Of a stretch of 10,862 bases of DNA, positions 1-7,414 are shown piece after piece; the stretch's first letter is position 1, and each line of letters begins with the position of its first letter. The stretch comes from a bacterium. Its GTDB lineage: Bacteria > Verrucomicrobiota > Verrucomicrobiae > Limisphaerales > J093. The position numbers and the translations under genes are program-made. The notes under the pieces are model-generated. The model was not told the DNA's origin. It did not search any database and saw nothing but the letters and a program-made list of their open reading frames with translations. The stretch spans positions 1 through 10,862 of the forward strand of contig JAKCAB010000087.1 in NCBI GenBank assembly GCA_021839785.1, written 5' to 3'.

Positions 1-719
1 TCCAGCAGCACCAGGTCGAACGACTTTTCGTGCAGCCGGTCCAGCGCGACGGCGCCGTTCTCGGCGGTCTCCACGGCGAAGCCTTGCTGGCGCAAGCGGC
101 GGGCCAGCAATTCGCGATTGCCGGGGTCGTCATCGACCACGAGGAGATTCCCGCCCAGCGCGGCCTCGGCGGCGGCGGGTTGCCGGGTCGAAGGCCGGGC
201 GAGCGCAAGCGCGTCCGGGTGCGCAGCCGGCGCGACCGCGGGTTTCGCCTGCTCGGCGGCGCTCAGCGCTTCGGCCGTCAGCAATTCGGGCAACAGCCGC
301 AGAAAGGCCGCCGCCGCGCCGTGGATTTTTTCGAGGTCGGGAAAAAACTCCGGCGCGTCGTCGCGCTCGGCGAGCTCCATCAACATCTCGCTGTAGCCGG
401 TGACGTGGTTGAGCGGGGTGCGCAACTCGGCGTGCAATTGGCGCAGGTCGATCCGCCCGCCCGCGAGTCTTTCGGGCGCCAGTTCCTCGCGGATCAGATC
501 GACAAGCTGCTTGCCGGCGGCGTGGATGCGCTGCAGGTCGGGCAAAAACTGCGGCCGGCCGCGCTCGACGGCCTGTTCCTGCAACATCTCCGTGTAGCCG
601 AGAATGTGCGAAGCCGGCGTGCGCAGATCGTGGCGGATGCGCGCCAGCGGGTCCACCTGCCGCGCCTCGGATTCGGGGGCGGCGGGCTCGCGAGAATCGG
701 GTTGCGTCGGGCTGGTCAT
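1..719 (-). CDS. Double HisKA-like / receiver-domain signalling protein, 3' end outside window
   Basis: Read on the minus strand from ATG at 719, the frame stays open to the window edge (239 full codons). Residues 28-86 form a HisKA-like dimerisation module with an H-box (H30, RHDLRTP). Residues 95-148 are a second, diverged copy (HAELRTP, GYSEML, FFPDLEKIH) in which the residue aligned with H30 is A97; H96 is one position off. An Ala/Pro-rich linker (149-187) leads to a receiver domain (LLVVDDDPGNRELL; acidic pocket D196/D197). The window ends two bases into the codon for the expected phosphoacceptor Asp (LVLL-D240). No HATPase_c N, G1 or G2 box appears between HisKA and receiver, so the visible part is not a complete kinase. 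From memory, similar HisKA-REC proteins in this type of organism often continue into a nucleotide cyclase or another output domain; that part is not visible. GGAG at 727-730 lies 7 nt before the ATG. The gene starts 17 nt after the transporter stop, suggesting co-transcription. Confidence 0.85.
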   Translation of the reverse strand, partial: MTSPTQPDSREPAAPESEARQVDPLARIRHDLRTPASHILGYTEMLQEQAVERGRPQFLPDLQRIHAAGKQLVDLIREELAPERLAGGRIDLRQLHAELRTPLNHVTGYSEMLMELAERDDAPEFFPDLEKIHGAAAAFLRLLPELLTAEALSAAEQAKPAVAPAAHPDALALARPSTRQPAAAEAALGGNLLVVDDDPGNRELLARRLRQQGFAVETAENGAVALDRLHEKSFDLVLL

Positions 720-736
720 GCGTCGGCTCCAAGCTC

Positions 737-2650
737 TCACTGCCCGCCGGCGAGCACCAGATTTTCCAACAGGATCACCACGATGCCCATGATGGCGCCG
801 CCGGCGATGATGCCCCCGCAAATCGGTTCCTGGTTTTGCACGATGAGCTTGTTCGCGGTGGATTCCGGTTTGCGAAAGACCTTCCCGACGACCCAGAAGA
901 TCAGCGCGCCCAGGAACATCGACAGGCAGGTGTTGAACGGAATGACCGACGCCAGACCGATGCCCACGCCGGACAGCCAGAACCGCCCTTTGGTCGCCAA
1001 CCGCAGCGCTTCGAGCGCGATGCCGAGCAACGCGCCGAACAGCGCGGCCCAGCGGGCGGATTCCTTCAGGTTCGACAGGCCTTGAGTGAGCAACTGGGCC
1101 ACCGCCTGCCAGACCGACGCGGCGGGCATGGGCTGTTCTTTGAACAGCTCGTTCACCCCACCGTGCATGAAGGCCAGGTAGAACACCGGCACCGACACCA
1201 GCGCGCCCGCCAGGATGCCCAGCACGTGGCCGATCGCCTGCTGGCGCGGCTTGGCGCCGAGCATGTAGCCGGGCTTGATGTCCATGAGCAGGTTCGAGGC
1301 GTGGAGCGCCACCTCGCCCGTGATGCCGGCGGTCATCAGGTTGGTCTTGATGTTGCCGGGGGCGAGCACGCCGAAGGTGAGCTGAGTGAGTTTGCCCAGT
1401 GCGCCGCTGGGCGTGATCGAGGTCAGCGCGGTCGAGTTCACGCCGATCAGCGCGAACACGAACACCAGCGGAATCGCGAGGAAACCCAGCGCCAGCGACA
1501 CGTCGAAAAACCAGTGGGCGAGCAACACCACCACGGTGCCCACCAGCGGGATGCCGATCACAAACACCCGCAACGGCAGCTCGATGTCGCGCAGCGGGTC
1601 GGTGTTGGCGGGCGTCGCGCCTTTCCGCCACAAACCGCGGAACGCGCCGAACACCACTTTGGGTTTCGCGAAAAAGGCAAACAGCGAGGACGCGGTCATC
1701 ATCGCCACGCCGCCCCAGAGCGCCCACTTCGTGATTTCGCGGAAGCCGAAATGGCGCACGCCGTCGGTCACCACGCCGGGAATATCGCCGTGGTTGATCG
1801 CCCAAGGCACGAGGATGAGGTAGTTCAGCACCGCCCCAATCAGGAGCGACACGCCGGTGCGGATGCCCATCAGGCCGCCGGTGGCCATGAGCACGAAATC
1901 CGAGTCCAGGCGCACGGTGAGCTCCCGCAGATCGACCCCGCGCACGTTGAGCGTCGTGAATTTGTAGATCCAGGCATCCAGGTAATCGGGGATGGTCAGG
2001 GCGGCCAGCTTGACTTTGGCGAGGATGTCGTGGCTCTGAAACAATTTCAGCACCGCCGCCAACGCGCCGGAGACCACCAGGATTTTCGCCTTGAACAGGC
2101 CGGTTTGCGCATCGCCGCTGTGGAGCGCGTCCATGACGATGCCCGCCGCGCGGCCTTCCGGGAACGGGTGCTGCTCGTCGTTGATGAACCGGCGCTTCAG
2201 CGGAAACGCGAACAGCACGCCGAGCACGGCCAGCGCCATGATCCAGCAAAACGTTTGCGCCATCGGAATCGTCTTGCCGGTCACGAGCATGTACGCCGCC
2301 AGGCTGGAGATCATCGGCGAGGTCATGTAGCCCGCGGCCGTGGCGATGGACTGCATCGCGTTGTTTTCGAGAATGGTGAACTCGCGTCCCAGGCCGACGC
2401 CTTCGAGCACCTTGAACAGGCCGAAGGCGAGGATGACGGAGGTGATGCCCACGCCCAAGGTCCAGCCGGTCTTGGCGCCGACGTACAGGTTGGTCATGGA
2501 GAGCACGCCGCCGAGCAACATGCCCGTCAGCGCGGAGCGGAGGGTGAGTTGGGGCATGTCGCCCTTCCAGACGTTCTCGAACCACCACCGGTCCTTTTGT
2601 TCGAGCGTCCAGGTGCGGACCTGCTCCGCGTCAAGCTGCTTTAACGCCAT
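737..2650 (-). CDS. OPT-family oligopeptide transporter
   Basis: A 637-residue polytopic inner-membrane protein of the OPT superfamily (PF03169), whose members are proton-coupled importers of oligopeptides or metal chelates. The substrate here cannot be read from sequence. Family-typical segments include NLYVGAKTGWTLGVG (54-68), NNAMQSIATAAGY (96-108), HPFPEGRAAG (161-170), GGLMGIRTGVS (258-268), TGEVALHASNLLMDIKPGYM (444-463) and EPICGGIIAGGAIMG (608-622). Hydrophobic helices occur throughout, and the last ends near residue 634. Length is normal for prokaryotic members, so the gene looks intact. The N-terminal 30 residues are hydrophilic and Trp-rich (WTLEQKDRWWFENVW), a leader I associate with bacterial members. 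GAGGTG at 2655-2660 lies 4 nt before the ATG and fixes the start. The stop is TGA. It is probably the first gene of a unit with the downstream HisKA/receiver gene, and it is divergent from the glycosidase. Confidence 0.93.
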   Translation of the reverse strand: MALKQLDAEQVRTWTLEQKDRWWFENVWKGDMPQLTLRSALTGMLLGGVLSMTNLYVGAKTGWTLGVGITSVILAFGLFKVLEGVGLGREFTILENNAMQSIATAAGYMTSPMISSLAAYMLVTGKTIPMAQTFCWIMALAVLGVLFAFPLKRRFINDEQHPFPEGRAAGIVMDALHSGDAQTGLFKAKILVVSGALAAVLKLFQSHDILAKVKLAALTIPDYLDAWIYKFTTLNVRGVDLRELTVRLDSDFVLMATGGLMGIRTGVSLLIGAVLNYLILVPWAINHGDIPGVVTDGVRHFGFREITKWALWGGVAMMTASSLFAFFAKPKVVFGAFRGLWRKGATPANTDPLRDIELPLRVFVIGIPLVGTVVVLLAHWFFDVSLALGFLAIPLVFVFALIGVNSTALTSITPSGALGKLTQLTFGVLAPGNIKTNLMTAGITGEVALHASNLLMDIKPGYMLGAKPRQQAIGHVLGILAGALVSVPVFYLAFMHGGVNELFKEQPMPAASVWQAVAQLLTQGLSNLKESARWAALFGALLGIALEALRLATKGRFWLSGVGIGLASVIPFNTCLSMFLGALIFWVVGKVFRKPESTANKLIVQNQEPICGGIIAGGAIMGIVVILLENLVLAGGQ

Positions 2651-2874
2651 GAATCACCTCGGGTTGCTGTTCGCCGCGGAGAGTGGCGGGGCCGCCAGCG
2701 CCGGCACAAGTGGAAAGTCGCAAATCGATTCGGAGCGCCGCCGATTTGGAGCGCCGGTGTCCAACCGGCGCAGCCGCTGGCGCAGAGGCGAACGCACTTC
2801 CCCAAGGCCGATCGGCTTCCCGTTTGCGTCCAGCGCGATCCTCTGCCACACATGGCGGGTACTCAACGTCTGTT
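2651..2874. promoter_or_regulatory. Divergent intergenic region (transporter / glycosidase)
   Basis: This 224-nt spacer separates the divergent ATGs at 2650 and 2875, so it must hold promoters for both the transporter unit and the glycosidase. I see no convincing -35/-10 pair on either strand. The recognisable contents are the transporter's Shine-Dalgarno sequence (2655-2660, minus strand) and the imperfect direct repeat plus hairpin at 2726-2771. Open frames through it lack a plausible start or protein-like composition. Confidence 0.45.
2726..2771. repeat. Direct repeat with perfect 8-bp hairpin (REP-like)
   Basis: CGATTCGGAGCGCCG (2726-2740) is repeated 16 nt later as CGATTTGGAGCGCCG (2742-2756), with one mismatch. 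The second copy runs into a perfect inverted repeat: GCGCCGGT (2751-2758), a 5-nt loop GTCCA, then ACCGGCGC (2764-2771). There is no T run on either side, so it is a poor terminator. It may be a dispersed palindromic repeat of the genome or an operator; only one copy was noticed in this window. Confidence 0.6.
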
Positions 2875-5223
2875 ATGAACGCGTTTCGCTTCGCCGCTCG
2901 GTTGGCCGCCATCGGCTCGACCATCCTGGCCTTGAATCTCACCGCCGCGCCCGAGCCGGTGCCGTACCGAGTCGCCGCGAAAGCGCCGGACGTCGCGACC
3001 TTGGCCTCCCCCGGCGAGGTGCAACTCCAGGGCTTCCTCGGCGAACGCGTGGCGGTGAACGAGCGCAAGCGTTTGCTGGAAGTCGATCTCGAGCCCCTGC
3101 TGGCCGGCTTCCGCCACAAGCCGGGCGTGCATCCGTGGATCGGCGAGCACATCGGCAAATGGCTGCACGCGGCCACGCTGGCCTGGGCGCACAACGGCGA
3201 TCCCGCCTTGCGCGCGCGGCTCGACTACGCCGCCGCCGAACTCATCAAGGCGCAGGAGCCGGACGGCTACCTCGGCACCTACACGCCGGACAAGCGCTTC
3301 GGCCTTTACCCCGGCGCGGACTGGGACGTGTGGTCGCACAAATACTGCCTGATCGGCCTGCTGACGTACTACCAGTTCACCGGCAACACCGCCGCGCTTG
3401 AGGCTTGCCGGAAGGCCGCCGATCTCTTGATCGCCACGTTCGGCCCCGGCAAAAAGAGCATTCTCGCCGCCGGCACGCACGTCGGCATGGCCGCCTCGAG
3501 CGTGCTGGAACCGATCGTGATTCTTTACCGCTTTACCGGCGATTCGCGTTACCTCGACTTCGCGCAGTACCTCGTCCAGTCGTGGGCCGAGCCCAACGGA
3601 CCGCATATTCTCCAGACGCTGCTCACGGCCAAGAGCGTGCAAAAGACCGCCAACGGCAAGGCGTACGAGATGCTCTCGAACCTGGTCGGCCTCTGCGAAC
3701 TCTATCGCGTGACTGGCGAAAAGGATTACCTGCAAGCCGTGTTGAACGCCTGGCAGGACGTGGTGGCGAACCGGCTTTACCTCACCGGCAGCGCCAGCCA
3801 GGGCGAACATTTTCACGGCGACCACGAACTGCCCAACGGCGAGTCCGCCCACGTCGCAGAGACGTGCGTGACCACGACGTGGATCCAGTTGAACGAACAA
3901 TTGCTCCGGCTCACCGGCGAGGCGCGCTTCGGCGACGAACTCGAGCGCACGTTCTACAATCACCTCGCCGCGGCGCAAAATCCGGCCGGCAGCGACTGGT
4001 GCTACTTCACGCCGCTCGAAGGCCGGAAGAATTATTTGAAGGACATCAACTGCTGCCATTCCAGCGGCCCGCGCGGCCTCGCGCTGATTCCGCCCGCCGC
4101 GGCCTTCACCTACCAGGCCGGCGATACCGAAGGCATTGCGGTAAACTTGTTCGAGCTGGCTTCATTCACGACCCGGATCGCCGGCCAGCCGGTGCGGGTG
4201 AAGGTGGACACCCAGTTTCCGCGCTCCGGCCGCGCCATCGTCACCGTGATACCCGCCAAGCCGTTGCGGTTTGGGCTGATGTTCCGCGTGCCTGAGTGGG
4301 CCTATCCGCTGGGCATGAACATCGGAACGCTGATCACTCGAAAGAACTATAAATGGAGGATGGGTGGAGGTTGGGCAGCATTCACTCCGCGGCTGTGGCA
4401 GCCCGGCGAGGAGATCGAGCTACACTACAAGCTCACGCCGCGTCTGGTCACGGGGAAGTACGGCAACGAAGGCAAGACGGCGCTCGCGTGGGGACCGATG
4501 GTTCTGGCTTACGATCAAAACCGGAATCCCGGCTTGCCGGCGCCTTCGCTGGTGGGCTTCGCCGAACCTGACGACCACCCGCTTTGCGAGCGCATCACCT
4601 CGCCGGACACGGCGCCGCAATTTGCCGTCCAAGTCGTCACCGCGAAATCGTCCGCGCCGCAGCGGGCCGTGTTTGTGCCGTTCGCCGACGCGGGCGCCGA
4701 CGGCGGACGGTACGCGGTCTGGCTGCGCGCGCCGGGCGCGGCGTTCCCGAAAGACGAGTCGCTGTTCGCGTTCGCCGAGGAAAGCCGGAACGATCCCGGC
4801 AACGTGGCCGGCTCCACCACCGACGGCGACGCCGGCACGTTCGTCGTGACCTTCAACGGCCGCCCGCAATCTGAGGCGTGGTTTGCCGTCCAGGCCGACC
4901 AGGCGGTCCGCGTCGGTCGCGTCGTCTTCACGCAGGGCCAGGATTTCCACGATGGCGGGTGGTTCGACGCCAGCGCGGGCAAGCCGCGGGTCCAGATCAA
5001 GCGCACGAAAGACGGCGCCTGGGAAGACGTGGGCGAACTGGGCGATTACCCGGCAACGACCGCCACCGCCAAGGCGAACCTCAAGCCCGGCGACAAATTC
5101 ACGTTGCCCCTGGCCGCACCGGTCGAAGCCTTCGGTGTGCGGGTGATCGGCAAACCAGCCAGCGGCGACAACCCCGCCCAAGCCTTCGCCTCTTGCGGCG
5201 AACTCGCGGCCTTCGAGCAATAG
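2875..5223 (+). CDS. Secreted beta-L-arabinofuranosidase-like glycosidase (GH127/DUF1680 family)
   Basis: A 782-residue exported protein. Residues 1-25 are a signal peptide (basic MNAFRFAARLAA, hydrophobic STILALNL, likely cleavage near LTAA), which is why ATG 2875 is preferred over in-frame upstream GTG 2683; no clear Shine-Dalgarno precedes it. The (alpha/alpha)6-barrel region carries the GH127 signature: GEHF (E311, likely acid/base), ETC (E329, C331) and INCCH (C393, C394). By analogy with HypBA1 of Bifidobacterium, the Glu and three Cys bind Zn2+ and C393 would be the nucleophile. Ordinary family landmarks include QEPDGYLGTY (127-136) and RTFYNHLAAAQNP (358-370). Residues 460-560 match the beta-sandwich that follows the barrel (RVPEWA, LWQPGEEIEL, LAWGPMVLAY). 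The C-terminal part (about 640-782) resembles an F5/8C-like carbohydrate-binding domain. It probably removes L-arabinofuranose from plant polysaccharide or glycoprotein. The exact linkage, and GH127 versus GH146, cannot be decided here. It is convergent with the FGE-like gene. Confidence 0.88.
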   Translation: MNAFRFAARLAAIGSTILALNLTAAPEPVPYRVAAKAPDVATLASPGEVQLQGFLGERVAVNERKRLLEVDLEPLLAGFRHKPGVHPWIGEHIGKWLHAATLAWAHNGDPALRARLDYAAAELIKAQEPDGYLGTYTPDKRFGLYPGADWDVWSHKYCLIGLLTYYQFTGNTAALEACRKAADLLIATFGPGKKSILAAGTHVGMAASSVLEPIVILYRFTGDSRYLDFAQYLVQSWAEPNGPHILQTLLTAKSVQKTANGKAYEMLSNLVGLCELYRVTGEKDYLQAVLNAWQDVVANRLYLTGSASQGEHFHGDHELPNGESAHVAETCVTTTWIQLNEQLLRLTGEARFGDELERTFYNHLAAAQNPAGSDWCYFTPLEGRKNYLKDINCCHSSGPRGLALIPPAAAFTYQAGDTEGIAVNLFELASFTTRIAGQPVRVKVDTQFPRSGRAIVTVIPAKPLRFGLMFRVPEWAYPLGMNIGTLITRKNYKWRMGGGWAAFTPRLWQPGEEIELHYKLTPRLVTGKYGNEGKTALAWGPMVLAYDQNRNPGLPAPSLVGFAEPDDHPLCERITSPDTAPQFAVQVVTAKSSAPQRAVFVPFADAGADGGRYAVWLRAPGAAFPKDESLFAFAEESRNDPGNVAGSTTDGDAGTFVVTFNGRPQSEAWFAVQADQAVRVGRVVFTQGQDFHDGGWFDASAGKPRVQIKRTKDGAWEDVGELGDYPATTATAKANLKPGDKFTLPLAAPVEAFGVRVIGKPASGDNPAQAFASCGELAAFEQ

Positions 5224-5250
5224 CACCGCGTTGCCTACCCTGCGCGGTGC
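5223..5250. terminator. Hairpin at convergent gene ends (possible bidirectional terminator)
   Basis: GCACCGCG (5223-5230) and CGCGGTGC (5243-5250) form a perfect 8-bp inverted repeat around a 12-nt loop. The glycosidase stop TAG (5221-5223) abuts the left arm, and the stop of the FGE-like gene (5235-5237, minus) lies in the loop. Position suits a shared transcript end, but no T run follows on either strand, so intrinsic termination is uncertain. Confidence 0.4.
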
Positions 5251-6488
5251 GCCTGCATCGCTTCCGATCGCGCCGGAGATTCCGTTACTCGCTTCCCGTC
5301 CACTGCCGGGTGGCTTGGGGGCAGGACGCACCGAAACCCGTAATCGTAGTCCCGGAGGGTTGGCCGGAAGTAGTCCCGGTTCGCGAGCCGGCAGTACCAG
5401 GCGTAGGTGTTCCAACTGCCCCCGCGCACGAGCCGGCCGGGCCCGGACGCCGGACCGCGCGGGTCGGTTTGCGACACGTTGCGGTAATTTCCATACCAAT
5501 CCCAGCACCACTCCCACACGTTCCCGATCAGGTCGTAGAGCCCGTATTCATTCGGCGCAAACGACCCCACCGGGCTCGTGTAGGGAAAATCCCCGACCCG
5601 GTAGATCGGGTCGAACCCGCGGCTTGGGCTGACGTCGTAGCGGTAGTACGAAGAACTGTCGTAGTTGGCCTGGCTTTGGCTGATCGTGTCCCCCCACGGA
5701 AAGCGTCGCCCACTCGCCCCGCCGCGGGCCGCGCGCTCCCACTCCGCTTCCGTCGGCAACCGATACCCTGTGGACCATTTCACGCAATCGTTCCGCACGT
5801 CCACCTGCCCCGTCCGGTACACGGACGTCCGCGCGGCATTCGTGTAGTACGCCGGCGCAAGCCCCTCCATTTCGCTGCGCGCATTGCACCACTTCACCGC
5901 GTCATACCAGTTGACCGAGTGCACCGGGTGGTTGGGGGCCTTCCCAAAACCGGGATTGTCGAAACGATAACCATGCTCGGCCGCCCAATCGCACACCTCG
6001 TCCCACCGGGCCTTCGTGACTTCGGTCCGGTCCAGGTAAAACGCGCGCACTGCCACGGTGTGCGTGGGGCGCTCGTTCACCCAGCCGTCCCCGATCGTGT
6101 CTCCCATGATGAACGAGCCGGCGGGGATGAGGACCATGCCGTCAGGTGCCGGCAGTCCGTTTTGGGCCGCCTGACGCGACGCGTCCGCAGACAACCTACC
6201 CGGCCGTTGCTTCCTCGTGTCCGAATGGATCCGTTCCCTCGTCGTGGACGACATCGCGAGGCCGACATCGCCGTCGAAACCCGAGCCTGGCGTCAGGTCG
6301 GTGGCGGCGCCGGTGTCCGAGGCCGCCCCACTAACCGTGGTGATATCCGCATTGCCAGCGGCGGACGCGATCGCCCCCGGATGCTTGCCTGCACGCGGCC
6401 TCGCACGGGCGGTTGGATCAACCAGGCCAGCCGCGTGCAGGAGATGCCAACAAACAAAAGCCAGTGGAAGCAGCGCGATCGATTTCAT
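5235..6488 (-). CDS. Exported SUMF1/formylglycine-generating-enzyme-fold protein, probably not an active FGE
   Basis: A 417-residue protein. Residues 1-20 are a signal peptide (MKSIALLPLAFVCWHLLHAA). An in-frame GTG at 6551 would bury this behind 21 polar residues, so ATG 6488 is preferred; the site before it is weak (GAG only). Residues 22-114 are a low-complexity Ala/Gly/Ser/Thr/Arg linker. The FGE-sulfatase domain (PF03781) starts at GMVLIPAGSFIMGD (117-130) and continues through YLDRTEVTKARWDEV (151-165), HPVHSVNWYDAVKWCN (187-202), RLPTEAEWERAARGG (243-257), GLYDLIGNVWEWCWDWY (316-332), RLVRGGSW (352-359) and YGFRC (383-387). True FGEs use a Cys pair (human C336/C341) in the RGGS region; here the first position is T361 and only the second, C366, remains. 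Sulfatase-activating chemistry is therefore unlikely. The C-type-lectin-like fold is often reused for binding or other enzymes. No sulfatase gene is adjacent. Likely periplasmic or surface, role unknown. Confidence 0.85.
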   Translation of the reverse strand: MKSIALLPLAFVCWHLLHAAGLVDPTARARPRAGKHPGAIASAAGNADITTVSGAASDTGAATDLTPGSGFDGDVGLAMSSTTRERIHSDTRKQRPGRLSADASRQAAQNGLPAPDGMVLIPAGSFIMGDTIGDGWVNERPTHTVAVRAFYLDRTEVTKARWDEVCDWAAEHGYRFDNPGFGKAPNHPVHSVNWYDAVKWCNARSEMEGLAPAYYTNAARTSVYRTGQVDVRNDCVKWSTGYRLPTEAEWERAARGGASGRRFPWGDTISQSQANYDSSSYYRYDVSPSRGFDPIYRVGDFPYTSPVGSFAPNEYGLYDLIGNVWEWCWDWYGNYRNVSQTDPRGPASGPGRLVRGGSWNTYAWYCRLANRDYFRPTLRDYDYGFRCVLPPSHPAVDGKRVTESPARSEAMQAHRAG

Positions 6489-6730
6489 GAACTCAAGCTC
6501 GGCGAAGGGGCAAGCATCCTCGCTCCCGGCACGCTGCCAAAACGGGACCACTCGTACAAGCAGTGAATCAACTCACTTCGACAGGAGGGCCAAATGGTCA
6601 TGGCCAAGGTCCGTGGCGGGGGCAGGTCTTGGTGCTGGTCCGCCCTCGATCCGCACAGCGTGAGCCGCGGCAAAATGCCCGCAGCTTTGGTTCATAGCAT
6701 CCAAGACCGACGGAAGGCAGATGACCGCCA
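6489..6730. other. Intergenic spacer upstream of FGE-like gene
   Basis: A 242-nt gap lies between the FGE-like start and the stop of the TPR gene, both on the minus strand. I see no T-run terminator and no convincing promoter. It contains a plus-strand 54-codon frame from ATG 6594 behind AGGAGGG (6583-6589), which I do not accept as a gene. The gap length suggests the FGE-like gene has its own promoter here. Confidence 0.3.
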
Positions 6731-7414
6731 TTACCGGCTCCGCGCCGCGGTGGCTTGATAACGCGCCAGCCGCGCGGCGATCCGTTCCGCCAGATCGTTC
6801 TTGCCGGCGGCGCGGGCGATTTGCAGGGCGTGCTCGGCCGAGTGGATCGCCTCCGGCAAACGTCCGGCGCGGGCGTAGTTCTCCGCCAGCAGCTCGTGCA
6901 AAACCACGGAGGTGTCGATCTGCGGCTTGAGCGCGACCGCCTGGTCCACCTGTCCGGCGGCCGGGTCCGTCTCGCCCTGGCAGGCCAACGCCAACGCCAG
7001 CAGGTAATGCGCCTCCGGATTGTCGGGCGCCAGGCGGATCGATTCCTGGAAGTTCGTCGCCGCCTCCGTGTAGCGGTTGCATTGCAGGCAGGCCTTGCCC
7101 AGATACACGCGGACAACCTGGGGCTGGTATTGCGGCTCCCGGCTGAAAGGCAACGCCGCCAACGCCGCCTGCAAATGCGGAATGGCCTTGTCCGGCGCGT
7201 TCCGACTCAGCAACGCCACGCCCAGATCGCTCTGCGCAAAACCGTTCTGGGGGTCGAGCCGCAAGGCCTGGGCGGTGTGCTCCAGCCCTTCCTGAAACTG
7301 GTGTTTGACGTTAAAGAGCAAGAAACCCAGCCGCTGGTGGGCGGTGACGTTGTCGGGATTCAACTTCAGCGCTTCGCGGTATTTCGCGATGGCGTGGGCG
7401 GTGTCGCCGGCGAT
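6731..7414 (-). CDS. TPR region, C-terminal half of the frameshifted gene
   Basis: These 227 codons to stop TAA (6731-6733) consist almost entirely of tetratricopeptide repeats of about 34 residues. Repeat boundaries are marked by LKLNPDN, LRLDPQN, a longer loop at ALPFSREPQYQP, IRLAPDN and ALKPQID, and the last repeat is LLAENYARAGRLPEAIHSAE. The first repeat begins in the other frame (RAGNEF) and is split by the T run. The frame is open upstream only to a TGA at 7451-7453 (minus strand), and its first possible starts, such as TTG 7363, fall inside a repeat with no ribosome binding site, so independent translation is doubtful. TPRs mediate protein-protein contacts; the partner is unknown. 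Because the intact protein carries a signal peptide, this half would act outside the cytoplasm. Confidence 0.75.
   Translation of the reverse strand: MAGDTAHAIAKYREALKLNPDNVTAHQRLGFLLFNVKHQFQEGLEHTAQALRLDPQNGFAQSDLGVALLSRNAPDKAIPHLQAALAALPFSREPQYQPQVVRVYLGKACLQCNRYTEAATNFQESIRLAPDNPEAHYLLALALACQGETDPAAGQVDQAVALKPQIDTSVVLHELLAENYARAGRLPEAIHSAEHALQIARAAGKNDLAERIAARLARYQATAARSR

Noticed and set aside
30..1085. Plus-strand open frame of 351 codons at the left edge
   Set aside because: It is antisense to the HisKA/receiver gene and the end of the transporter, and has low-complexity Gly/Arg/Gln composition.
836..2644. Long plus-strand open frame (602 codons) opposite the transporter gene
   Set aside because: It is His/Arg/Glu/Gln-rich with no domain, as expected from the antisense of a high-GC membrane protein gene. 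The minus-strand OPT reading is unmistakable.
2683..2874. N-terminal extension of the glycosidase from GTG 2683
   Set aside because: It would put 64 charged residues before a clear signal peptide, and the GTG lacks a properly spaced ribosome binding site.
3405..4295. Overlapping 296-codon plus-strand frame within the glycosidase
   Set aside because: Arg-rich shadow of the GH127 reading frame, which carries all catalytic motifs.
4878..6566. Long plus-strand open frame (562 codons) across the glycosidase end and opposite the FGE-like gene
   Set aside because: Arg/Pro/Val-rich composition with no motif. It overlaps two genes supported by strong family signatures on other frames.
6594..6758. 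54-codon plus-strand frame with a strong AGGAGGG 4 nt upstream
   Set aside because: The product has no recognisable feature, runs antisense into the end of the TPR gene, and has no visible promoter. A chance purine run is more likely.
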